Source: Halicephalobus mephisto
Lineage: Eukaryota > Nematoda > Chromadorea > Rhabditida > Panagrolaimidae
Assembly (NCBI GenBank): GCA_009193035.1
Contig: SWDT01000005.1
Coordinates: 744,001 to 808,000 of the forward strand
Direction of reading: 5' to 3'
DNA: 64,000 nt
Part shown: positions 10,519-19,974 of the stretch, one piece after another
Layout: the number at the start of each line of letters is the position of its first letter
Position numbering within the stretch: position 1 is the first letter of the stretch
Notes under the pieces: generated by a model
Seen by the model: only the letters and a program-made list of their open reading frames with translations
Database searches by the model: none
What the model was told of the DNA's origin: nothing
Translations under genes and position numbers: made by a program

Positions 10519-12809
10519 CTAAAAACAAGTCCCGATTTGTGGAAGCCATTTTTCCGAAGAATGACAGATGGATTCCCCGGCTCCCATCAGGTGTTTTCCG
10601 TGAGAACAGGTCAACTTTACCGTAGTTCCAGGAACAATTTTGGTCTTGTTTGGATCTATCGGTTGATTTCTGGCGTTGAAGTAGATTAGTTGGCCGTGTG
10701 AAAACCCCGGAAACCTGGGGCAATCTGGAAAAGTCACTACAGTACTTTAATTTCGTTGGAAATCTTACTTAACAATTTGCATTGTCCGATTTCTCTGACG
10801 TTCCAGACGCCGTCGATGCAGACTGAAGTTCCGACTCCTGTCAACTGAGTACCAGGTTCGCAGATTACTGTAGCTATGGTTCCGTTAGTATTCGTCACCT
10901 GATCGAACCCTCTGGCGTCGGTGTAAACCACTTGACCGTTCTCGACGAGGAATAGTGGACATACCCTCTCACACCGTCCCAGAGTCCTAGGTTGCCATCC
11001 AGAAGCACTACAGTAAGACACATCAGCTCCGTCATGACCTACATCCATTTTTTCTCCACAAACCAGCATAGCAGTGGTCCCGATCGGATACAATCTGTCA
11101 GAAATAATGCCGGAATTGTAGATAATATGTCCATGAGTAGGTGGAGAAGTCTGATCGATCGGAGGACACCCGGCAAGGTGGCATTTCGGGGGTTCTGGCA
11201 GCCATCTGCCGGTCCTCTGACAGATAACCGCCGCTGAAGACTTCACAACAGCATACCCAGAGTTGCAATTTAAGAAAGCAACAGTTCCTGGACTTCTAGA
11301 AGGGGTAGTATAGCTCCATTGACCATTAGCGGCGATAAGTGAAGAACACGTGAGGTCCCTGTTAGAGAACCCATGGCTCAGTTCCCTGGCCTGAATCATG
11401 GCCAGATAATTCCCAGGATGCGAATGTTCATTCTGATGATCATGAGAAGATACATACTGGGGCACATGGGGGGCTCCATTCCCGCTTTTGTAATGGGAAC
11501 TCCAAATGTAACAGAGGATTCCCTTCGAGGCAAGATTAGCATCACTTTCTTTTTCAATCGTGTCATGTGTAGTAATAAAACTATCTAAAAAATGATCGAA
11601 ATCAACCGAATACTCAAGGAAAAAAATGATTTTATTTTACTTTTCTAATTCCAGAAAGTCAAAGGTATCGAACAAGGATATGCATGTTTGGGTAACGAAT
11701 TTTTGAAAATCGAAAATCATAGGAGGATTCCACACTCCTTATATAAACCTTTCAAAGTACTCCGTACTATGCAAAAGTACTCCATCCTCATCAGATTGTC
11801 TCAAATTCTTTTTCCTAACTATACTTGAGAGGATATATTAAAACAGTTCTAATGTATCAGATACGTTGAATGCAATATATCTGTTGTCTTTTAGAATGAG
11901 ACACAATACAAAATAGGAACAAATATTATTAATACAGTTGAATCTCGATATAAGGCACCTTCAAGAGACCGGACAAATCGTGCCTTATACTCTGGGATGT
12001 CTTATGTTGAGGGTCGAATATGGCTAAAATTCTTTAAAATCGTGCCTTATAGTCTGGGGTGTCTTATGTTGAGGGTCGAATATGAGTACAATCCCTTAAA
12101 ATCGTGTCTTATAGTCTGGGTGCGTTATATCGAGATTCCACTGTATCAGAGCTACACCCGGTACACCGAAGTGTTCCCTTTTGTACCCCTCAGTGGAGAG
12201 AAGGGACTGTTAAATCTTCGGTGTTCTGAATATCTCCGGTCTTGGGGACTATGCGTCCATAACAGTTACAAAAAATTTTTTTAATTAGAATTAATCAGAA
12301 TTTTTACCGATTTCACTGGCCGCGAACCACTTGTAGAGAGGAACACTGGCCCCGCATTGTCCGTATTCTGGGACACAATAGAGCTTTTCACCGGTCTTCA
12401 TGTACTTCTCGAATACTTCATTTTTCTCATCTCCTGAATGAACGAGCTTATGATCAATCCGACCAAATAATCCGGGTTTGTTCAGCGATCCCCCCAACCC
12501 CATCTGTTCGTCGTAAAGTTGCACGACTTCCTGGAGACATTCGCATCTGAACTTCTCTGCATTTATCGGATTAGTGGAGTTAGCTATTAATCCGAAAGTA
12601 TCGATCTGATAGTACCCATGAAGAGCTTTTGGATGAGTTCTGACTGTCCAGGTGGAGGCAAAGTGGTCCCTGAAGGCCCCCAGGAAGGTGTTCGAGTACG
12701 AATACAGCGGAATCAAAAACGCCCTATCGATCCCAATAGAACATTGTTTTTCGTCTAATTTTCCATAAATTTTTATAATAAACGACAAAATAAGGATAAA
12801 CTTGGTCAT
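10519..12809 (-). CDS. Secreted protein with an N-terminal nematode domain and four sushi (CCP) modules (507 aa)
   Basis: Exons on the minus strand are 12809-12308, 11584-10769 and 10724-10519, joined in consistent phase (ATC G|AT; TTA A|AT). The first joint gives SEIDSFITTHDTIEKE. Residues 1-16 (MTKFILILSFIIKIYG) are a signal peptide. Residues about 18-200 form a Cys-containing region ending in YCVPEYGQCGASVPLYKWF ... ASKGILCYIW, which reminds me of lectin-like repeats in other nematode secreted proteins; this is a tentative match. Four CCP modules follow, each with four Cys and the final Trp: TCSSL...PKC, GCPPI...GRC, VCPLF...GQC and NCPRF...GTC. The protein ends one residue after the last Cys, so it has no membrane anchor. 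A role in extracellular or synaptic binding, as for other worm CCP proteins, is possible but not shown. A TTTTGCAG acceptor at 12877 may mark the leader splice. The exon 1/2 junction is the least certain. Confidence 0.75.
11585..12307. other. Intron of the sushi gene, holding element fragments and a hairpin
   Basis: The 723 bp intron contains a TGTATC-family fragment (about 11820-11890), a pogo/Tc2-like inverted-repeat element (11935-12143) and a further imperfect inverted repeat at about 12163-12224. In that repeat ACACCGAAG pairs with CTTCGGTGT across about 45 bases. No extra exon is needed to keep phase. Confidence 0.55.
11935..12143. mobile_element. MITE with pogo/Tc2-like termini and TA target duplication
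   Basis: It starts CAGTTGAATCTCGATATAAG and ends CGTTATATCGAGATTCCACTG, a terminal inverted repeat of about 21-22 bp with few mismatches, flanked by TA on both sides. The interior is about 2-3 tandem units of 62-63 bp (CGTGCCTTATAGTCTGGGGT...). CAGTNGAACCTCGATATAACG-type ends are typical of pogo/Tc2-group transposons. The element has no coding capacity, so it would depend on a transposase elsewhere. Confidence 0.75.
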
Positions 12810-13265
12810 TGTCCAAAATCAAATATGGATAAAAAAGTAAATTGAGCAAATCCAGAAACGAGATCCAAATCCGGTTCTGCAAAATTTTTCCGGGCAGTTT
12901 GCTCAATCCCTTGTGTATCCGTCAATCACGAAAATTACGTGCTTAAAGAAGATTCAGTTTTGGATTACTTTGACAAACAACATGGGGGAGTAATTTTCCG
13001 TTCAGGAATCGTTCGATGATTTTTATTTTTTTAATTTTAAATTTCATTAAAAATTTCGTTATTTTTTGTGTTTTTTATATCAAAATTTACATAGATAGAT
13101 AGAAAAATTCCTGAGGATTCTGAAAATATACAAATAAATAAATAATAATAAAATTTTGGTTCGAATTTTTATGTTTAAAAAAAAGAAAAAATTCATTAAA
13201 CAACTTTCAAACGGAAAATTTCCGCTTGCGCGGATTTTTAAAATTAAATATTTTTAAAATTTTAT
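12810..13265. other. Short intergenic region, nothing recognised
   Basis: It should include the leader of the sushi gene (candidate acceptor TTTTGCAG at 12877-12884 on the minus strand) and the 3' region of the MARVEL gene. The rest is AT-rich and has no supported feature. Confidence 0.4.
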
Positions 13266-13826
13266 TCAAACAACTCTTGGAGCTGGATTTCCTTGATACG
13301 GTATCTCGCCGTCGTTCTCGTAGTGGGTACTTGGAGCATAATGAAGATCGGATTCCTTGATTTTCGGATACAACATCAGGGCCGGGGCCGTGTAAAACGT
13401 CGTTTGTAAAACGAGCAAAAGTCCGGCGATGATGTATCCTGCTGATTCTCCGGTGGTTCCTACATGACCAGAATACGTGAAAGCTAGCCAAAATCCCAAA
13501 AGACAAAGAATAGAAAAAATACTGGAATAAATAAATTCCATCAAATTCCACGAAATAATTCCGTTTGTGATGTCGACGATGACGTCACTTTTGTCGAGAA
13601 GGAATAAAACTGTGGCGATTATACTTACGAGAAAAGTCAAAACAGAAATGAACCACAGTACTCCGCCGCCGTCCACAGTCGACGTCGTGCCTAAGGATAT
13701 CAGGATGAAGACCCCGTTGATCTACAGTAATTTATTTATTATTTATTTTTAAATAAAAAAACTCACAGATTGAGCAAGTTTGAAGAGATGCGGATATTTG
13801 AAGCAAACCAAGTCTTCCAAGTACAT
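13266..13826 (-). CDS. MARVEL-type four-transmembrane protein (171 aa)
   Basis: Two exons, 13826-13767 (60 bp) and 13721-13266, join in phase 0 (TCT|GTGAGT ... CTGTAG|ATC). The product starts MYLEDLVCFKYPHLFKLAQS and has four hydrophobic segments. These are around INGVFILISLG, VLWFISVLTFLVSIIATVLF, IYSSIFSILCLLGFWLAF and AGYIIAGLLLVLQTT, with a short polar cytoplasmic tail (YPKIKESDLHYAP... NPAPRVV). The four-helix layout, short N-terminus and first-exon motif resemble MAL/CMTM/plasmolipin-like MARVEL proteins, which act in membrane apposition and vesicle trafficking. The family match is from memory and the exact orthologue is unknown. Both ends are intact. The intron is 45 bp. Confidence 0.75.
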
Positions 13827-14696
13827 GATTGAAAAACGAAAAATAAATATTTCAGTAGTGAAAGAAAATGATAAGACCAAACTCCTCAAAAAATCGATCG
13901 AATCACTTGACAGCAAAGATTATGCACTAAAATGGTAAACATGGCTTTGTTGTGAGAGAAGCACTCGAATATCGTCTTGATCCAATTTCGAAATCTGAAG
14001 GGATTTCTAATCAATTCGAAAAATTCAAATTTTAAAATTTAAATATCTGATTAAATTTTTTAAATTTTATTTAATTTTAAAACTGTAAATTTCTAAAATT
14101 TCAAATTAATTTTATTTTAATTTTAAAATTTCAAATTAATTTTATTTTAATTTTAAAATTCTAAAAATTCAAATTAATTTTATTTTAATTTTAAAGATAA
14201 AAATTCTAATTAATTTTATTTTAATTTTAAAATTATAAAAATTCAAATTAATTTTATTTTAATTTTAAAATTCTAAAAATTCTAATTAATTTTATTTAAT
14301 TTTAAAGTTATAAAAATTATAAATATTCTAACTAATTTTATTTAATTTTAAAACTTTAAATATTTTAATTTTTATAATTCTAAAATTTCAGTTTTTGGTT
14401 TAATTCCAATTATTTTTTTTAATTTTAAAATTAAAAAAATTCATTTATGTTCAAAATTTTAAGGATTTTGCTTTAAACCGAATTAGTTTTATTTTAAATT
14501 CTAAAAATTCAAATTTTTATTTCGCAATTTTCGAATTTTGTTTAAATAATTTAAAATTCGAAAAAATTTAAATTAAACTATTTTGAAAATTTTTGATTTT
14601 AATTATGGATGAATTTTGGAATAAAATATTTATTCTACTTTATTAATATTATTTTGGATGTAAAAATAGTTTGATACTGTATTCTTATTTCGGACG
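13827..14696. repeat. Intergenic AT-rich DNA with ~40 bp tandem repeats
   Basis: From about 14040 to 14350 AATTAATTTTATTTTAATTT plus TAAAATTCTAAAAATTC recurs about seven times. The first 200 bp upstream of the MARVEL gene are of ordinary complexity and should contain its promoter, but no TATA box or clear acceptor is seen. Confidence 0.6.
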
Positions 14697-16511
14697 TTAT
14701 TTTGGATGGAAGAGCTCATCAAGGAAAGCAAGGGTCGCGGACCAGGATCGTTTGTCTGCCTTCTCGTTGTAAAGAACCCCGGGGATTTCGCTTGTTGCAA
14801 ATTCTGAAAATTATTAAAATTATTAAATTAATAAAAATCATTAGTATTATTAAAATTTTTAAATTAATAAAATTAATAAAATTATTAAAATTAATAAAAT
14901 TCTGAAAAATATTAAAATTAATAAAATTAACAAAATTAATAAAATTAATAAAATTATCAGTTTCGAATTAAATGCTTTAAAAATCAAAATTCTAAATTAA
15001 ATAAATTTTGAACTCATAACAGGATGGAGATCTGTGAAGTGATCGACATCAAAATCAGGGTAAATTTTTTTGGAATAATTAGACAGCTTGATCTGCCAGA
15101 ATGTTGCGAGTAAACTGCAGATTTAATTTTGATTTTTATGTTGACTGTTTTGTAAACTTTTATGCAGGTCAGAGAAATTTAAAAAAATAGGTATTGCTGT
15201 GAAATTGTTAGACACGGATATCAGGGATCTCATGAGAACTACAGTAACCCGCGTGTTGATTTTATGTGATAGTTGTTTCGTGGTTGTTATTATAAAATCA
15301 AAAAATTCTCCAAAGACAGACTTCATCACTCATAATGTCAAAAAAGCAAAAATGAACATTGTAAAATTGTCTCGACGCGAATTTTAGAAATCTCATGAGA
15401 ACTACAGTAACTTGTGTATTCATCCTATACGATAGTTGTTTCGTGGTTATTATTATAAAATTAAAGAACTCTCCAAAGACAGATTTCGTTATTCATAATG
15501 TCAAAAAAGCAAAAATGAACATTGTAAAATTGTCTCGACGCGAATTTTAGAAATCTCATGAAAATTACAGTAATCTGTGTGTTCATCCTGTGTGATAGTT
15601 GTTTCGTGGTTATTATTATAAAATTAAAGAAGTCTCCAAAGACAGATTTCGTTATTCATAATGTCAAAAAAGCAAAAATGGACATTGTAAAATTGTCTCG
15701 ACGCGAATTTTAGAAATCTCATGAGAACTACAGTAACTTGTGTGTTCATCCTATGTGATAGTTGTTTCGTAATTGCTATCATAAAATTAAAGAACTCTCT
15801 AAAGACAGACTTCATCATTTTTTAAAATTAATAATAAAAAATAAAATTACTCGGTTCGGTGAAGGCGTGTTGAGCGTTGGCGTAGTTGATGAATTGGAAG
15901 TCCGCTGATCGATTTCGTAATTCTTCCATCAAATCGATTGCTTGTTGGATTGGGACATGAAAATCAACATCTCCATGACATACAGTAATACTAGGAAGAA
16001 TTGGGCCTTTTTCGTCTTCTGGAATTGGATCTATTTTTTCCAGCGACTTCAGAGTTCCGTGGTAGCTGACGACGCCCTTGACGGGGGCGTTGTATCTCGC
16101 GAGATCGAGACAACAAAGACCCCCGAAGCAGAACCCTATTGAAGCAACTTTGTCTTTATCGACATACGGTAAATCCAAAACGATCTTGAGTCCGGCCAGA
16201 AGTCGATCCTTAAGTTTCCCTCTTCTGACGTCCACCATCGACTTCAGAAGAGCGAAACATTCTTCTCTGGTGTTGCCCTTGATCCCCTTACCGTACACAT
16301 CAGCAGCAAAAGCAACATAACCAAGTTCCGCCAAAGTCCTGGTTTTTTCCTCCTCGAACTCCGTGATCCCGGCGAACGCGTGATGGACAGTAACCGCCGG
16401 GAGTTTCCTGATGGTGCAGGTAGTGTCCGCTCCTCTGGGGTAACAGAGAAGTCCCTCAAGGACCGTGCCTTCTGAATCCTTGTATTCAATTCTTTTTTCT
16501 TCAATCGCCAT
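14697..16511 (-). CDS. Dienelactone hydrolase family protein (255 aa)
   Basis: A cytosolic alpha/beta hydrolase; in animals the family contains carboxymethylenebutenolidase-like enzymes and C. elegans DLHD proteins. Exons are 16511-15851 and 14803-14697. The junction CCG A|GTAATT ... TTTTCAG|AA gives EPKFATSEIPG and the last exon ends LAFLDELFHPK. The nucleophile is Cys128 in GFCFGG (G-x-C-x-G). The other triad members are probably Asp183 in HGDVDFHVP and His215 in AQHAFT. The length matches the family. The start is fixed by TTTTCAG|AATG, a likely trans-splice site. The frame is intact. The natural substrate cannot be told from sequence. The 1,047 bp intron is filled by 163 bp tandem repeats. 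Confidence 0.9.
14815..14990. repeat. AAAATTAATAAAATT simple repeat
   Basis: A run of AAAATTAATAAAATTATTAA-type words about 170 bp long lies directly after the last-exon acceptor of the hydrolase gene. It is a simple sequence without coding value. Confidence 0.7.
15190..15830. repeat. 163 bp tandem repeat, about four copies
   Basis: ATTGTAAAATTGTCTCGACG begins copies at about 15358, 15521 and 15684, giving a period of 163 bp; a partial copy precedes them. Each unit has ATTTTAGAAATCTCATGAGA, CTACAGTAA, GATAGTTGTTTCGTGGTTAT and TCTCCAAAGACAGATTTC. The same unit forms a second array at about 37.38-37.99 kb. The array lies in the hydrolase intron. Short open frames inside it are repeated and are not considered genes. 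Confidence 0.9.
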
Positions 16512-16599
16512 TCTGAAAATTTATTAAAATAAAAATTAATTTTTCAACACGAATAAAAAATTTTAAAAATATTACAGTAATCAGTCATATTGGACATTT

Positions 16600-17100
16600 T
16601 CGAAAATTAAATTATCCAATTTTCAAGATCACAGATTAAACTAATATTTTTACTTTTTATATCTATAAATACAAAAAATAATTTTTAAAAAATTGATTTT
16701 TAATTTCTACAGTAATCTATAATATTTAATTTTTTTAATATTTAAGTTACTTAAATTCTAAATGAAACTAATTTTTATTTATAAATAAAAAACTGTTTTT
16801 AATGATTTTTAATTTCTACAGTAATCTATAATATTTAATTTTTTTAATATTTAAGTTACTTAAATTCTAAACGAAACTAATTTTTATTTATAAATAAAAA
16901 ACTGTTTTTAATGATTTTTAATTTCTACAGTAATTAATAATATTTAATTTTTTTAACATTTAAGTTACTTAAATTTTAAATGAAACTAATTTTTGTTTAT
17001 TTATAAATAAAAAACTGTTTTTAAATAATTTTTAATTTCTACAGTAATCAATAATATTTAATTTTTTTAATATTTAAGTCACTTAAATTCTAAACGAAAA
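16600..17100. repeat. 110 bp tandem repeat, four copies
   Basis: TTTTTAATTTCTACAGTAAT recurs at about 16704, 16814, 16923 and 17036. Each copy is followed by AATATTTAATTTTTTTAATA and AAGTTACTTAAATTCTAAA. It is non-coding and lies upstream of the hydrolase gene. Confidence 0.85.
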
Positions 17101-17399
17101 CGAAACTAATATAATTTTTATCAACAAATTCAGCAGAGTTTGCTGCAATTGCCCAATCGATGGTCTTCGGGAACTACACGTGCGCATTTTTCAGTTTGGA
17201 ACAAAATACAAACTACAAAAATCATTTTTTATAACAATAAAATAAAATAAAATATTGTCGAAAATTACAATTTTTTTAGGACTTCCTCGAAAAAAGCGAT
17301 AATAGTGGACAAAAACCGACTTAGCCTCAGGCAAAATTCCGTGTTATGAAAATTATAAAAATTACACTTTAAATAAAATTTAAAATTAATTTTTTAAAA

Positions 17400-18130
17400 A
17401 TTATTTTAAATTTTAGAATTTTATAGAAATCTTAGAAATTCGAAATTGAAGATGCGTGGTTTGAAAGTTTTAATTGAATTCTGGAAAATTCTAAAATTTT
17501 TTATTTAATTCTAAAAATTTTCGGAATTTTCTGTTGAATTTTCGAAAATTCTAGAAATATTCAAAAATTTCGGAAGATTTTAGAAAATTTCGAACATTTT
17601 GAAAGATTTTAGAAAATTTCAGAAATTTTTACTTAATTATAGAATTTTTCAGAAACGTGAAATAGTATTTAAGAACTTTTAGAATTTTATCATTATAAAA
17701 ATAAAAAATTTCGATTTAAAAATTATAAAAATGTCTGAACTGAAATTTCCAAAACTTTCTAATTGAAACTGAAAATTATAAAAATCAATGTTTATCCAAT
17801 TCTAAAAGGTTCTTAAATTGGATTATTTTAAGGTGTAAAAACTACGAACAAATGGTCTTGGAAAGAATTTCCAAAACTTTCTAATTGAGACCGAAAATCA
17901 ATGTTCATGTTGTTTTAGAATTTTTCAGAAACGTGAAATAGTATTTAAAAACTTTTAGAATTTTATCATTATAAAAATAAAAAATTTCGATTTAAAAATT
18001 ACAAAAATGTCTCAACTGGAATTTCTAAAACTTTTTAATTGAGACCGAAAATCAATGTTCATGTTGTTTTAGAATTTTTCAGAAACGTGAAATAGTATTT
18101 AAAAAACTTCAGAATCCTATGAATTCTGTA
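17400..18130. repeat. Degenerate repeats with TTTTTCAGAAACGTGAAATA
   Basis: The phrase TTTTTCAGAAACGTGAAATA with the following TTTAAAAACTTTTAGAATTT appears at about 17645, 17923 and 18074. Blocks of about 150-280 bp between these are partly duplicated. No gene is supported. Confidence 0.65.
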
Positions 18131-18189
18131 ATCTCGTGTGAAAGTAGTGAATAAAGTTGGAAAAGTCAATATTGAGAACCAATTCTTTT

Positions 18190-18296
18190 AAAAACATTAA
18201 GGTGGAACCGAAGGAAAACTGCCACCACGAAAGCCTCTGTTGGGGCGGTCGTAGTTTCGTCCGTTTTCGGAATCAAATTTTTTAACGTTGTTGTTT
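18190..18296. other. GC-richer island, possible orphan exon
   Basis: This island stands out from its AT-rich flanks. On the minus strand it reads NGRNYDRPNRGFRGGSFPS and then a stop, an RGG-like tail. On the plus strand another open stretch exists. There is no start codon and no convincing acceptor, and the upstream side abuts the TGTATC-type element at 18.3 kb. It may be a truncated exon or simply chance. Confidence 0.2.
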
Positions 18297-18302
18297 ATAT
18301 AA

Positions 18303-19320
18303 TGCACACAGAAAAGGATATATTAAAGCTGTTCTAATACAGTATAACTTAGATATAAGATACCCCCGCTATAACATATCTCTTGTTATAGCATACAGTA
18401 TGAGTGAGTAAGTTTGCCTTCAAATTTATCCCGTTATAATATATCCATTCTCATAACATACGCTTTGCCCGGTCCCAAGGGGTATCTTATACCCAAGTTC
18501 TACTGTATATCAGATATGTTATATTTGATATCCAAAGGACAAGCAGCAACATACCGGCTCCGTGGCAAGTCACATCCAGACGACAGCTAGGGACCATCTA
18601 TTCTATTCTATATTTGATATACTGTTACATTATATACAATGCATCGATATTATACATAATGTATCAGTGTATTAAACACAGTTTATCCCATAAATCAAAG
18701 CTGTTTTAATATATCTGCATTATATATCGTTTACTCATTTTATATATTCATACATGTTTCCTATATACAAAAAAGTATATTAAAACCATTTTAACACATC
18801 AGTGTATGAAATACAATTTATATAATACATCAGAGCTGTTTTAAGATATCTATATATTATATATCATGTACTCATTTTATATATCCATACATGCTTTCCT
18901 ATATACAAAAAAGTATATTAAAACTGTTTTAACGTATCAGTGTATGAAATACAATTTATATAATACATCAGAGCTGCTTTAATGTATCGGTACATTATAT
19001 ACCATGTACTCATTTTATATATCCATACATGCTTTCCTACATACAAAAAAGTATATTAAAACTATTTTAACGTATCAGTATATTGAATACAATGCATCCG
19101 ATTCATTAGAGCTGTTTTAATATATCTACACATTATATATCATATATCACTTTTTGTGTTTATATTGAGATCTATCTTTAATACTGCATTAAGGTACAAA
19201 TTTAAGACCAAACACAGCAAATAGTTCTAATTTATCCATACAGAATGCAATATATCTGTTACAATAAAGCTGCTTTAATGTATCGGTACATTATATACCA
19301 TGTAACTTTTTTGTGTGTGG
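18303..19320. mobile_element. Composite TGTATC-family region, with a nested element
   Basis: ACACAGAAAAGGATATATTA opens the block and TTTTTTGTGTGTGG closes it. Inside, ATATATCATGTACTCATTTT and CATACATGCTTTCCTATATA recur with a period of about 125 bp, three to four times. The termini and the TATCAGTGTATT-style interior match the copies in the lyase intron and at 55 kb. A smaller element is inserted at 18338-18507. Confidence 0.6.
18338..18507. mobile_element. 170 bp MITE nested in the TGTATC-family element
   Basis: The ends are TACAGTATAACTTAGATATA and the reverse complement of TACAGTAGAACTTGGGTATA, each continuing AGATACCCC, so the inverted repeat is about 29 bp with three or four mismatches. 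It interrupts the host sequence GTTCTAA...TATCAGATA, which is continuous in the copy at about 11.85 kb. No coding capacity. Confidence 0.7.
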
Positions 19321-19974
19321 ATATCGTTGGATAAAGAATATACTAAGAAGTTGTGTCTACTTCGTCGCTGAAAGAAGTCCATATTATACCAGACACAAGA
19401 GGCTTTTCTTGTTCTTAAAACTTATGTCCAAGTAGCTATCATGATGGACTAAAATAGTGTCATTTATGTGCCTGAGGCAATAAGGATCAAAAATCTCCTA
19501 CTATTTGTTCAGTAAATTTCTTCCAAAAACAATTACAGTAATAAATGTAGAAAAGTTATTTTTTTACACTATATAGTTTTTAAAATTTCTAATAACTTTT
19601 AAAAATTTAATTCGAAATAATTTAATCAAAAAATTATTTTTTTTATATTGTATAATTTTTAAAATCTTCGAAAATAAAAAATTCAAATTTTTTGAAATCT
19701 TTGAAAATAAAAAATTCAAATTTTTTGAAATTTAGTTAAAAAAATTTTTTTGTTTTTTATTTCGTAATAATATGGTTATTTGTCCCTGGAAAAATATTTT
19801 CCAAAAATCAATAACGGATTTTTAATATGCATTTTAAAAGTTATAAAACATGAAAAATCAGATTTTTTAATTTCGAAATAACCAGTTACTTGCCACAGAA
19901 GACAAGAAAAAAATGAACGATATCCGCTTTAATCCCGACCACATGGTTAATAAAGTTAATCTTTATTGCATTAT
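19321..19974. other. Intergenic AT-rich region
   Basis: No gene is supported. A palindromic GCCTGAGGC word is at 19470-19478. The last about 15 bp carry the likely polyadenylation signal of the nuclear receptor gene. Confidence 0.4.
19962..19967 (-). terminator. Polyadenylation signal AATAAA of the nuclear receptor gene
   Basis: AATAAA on the minus strand lies 8 bp after the nuclear-receptor stop codon at 19975, in the context GCAATAAAG. It is close to the stop but within the range of short nematode 3' UTRs. Confidence 0.5.

Noticed and set aside
11640..11720. Alternative first exon for the sushi gene (MIFDFQKFVTQTCISLF) downstream of a TATA-like TTATATAA
   Set aside because: It needs a less typical acceptor (ATAG) and gives no signal peptide, whereas the upstream exon at 12308-12809 joins in phase, supplies a signal peptide and completes a domain.
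12291..12809. Stand-alone 172-residue secreted protein
   Set aside because: The last five codons run past a good donor (ATCG|GTAAAA); joined to the sushi exon the domain continues, so it is treated as the first exon of that gene.
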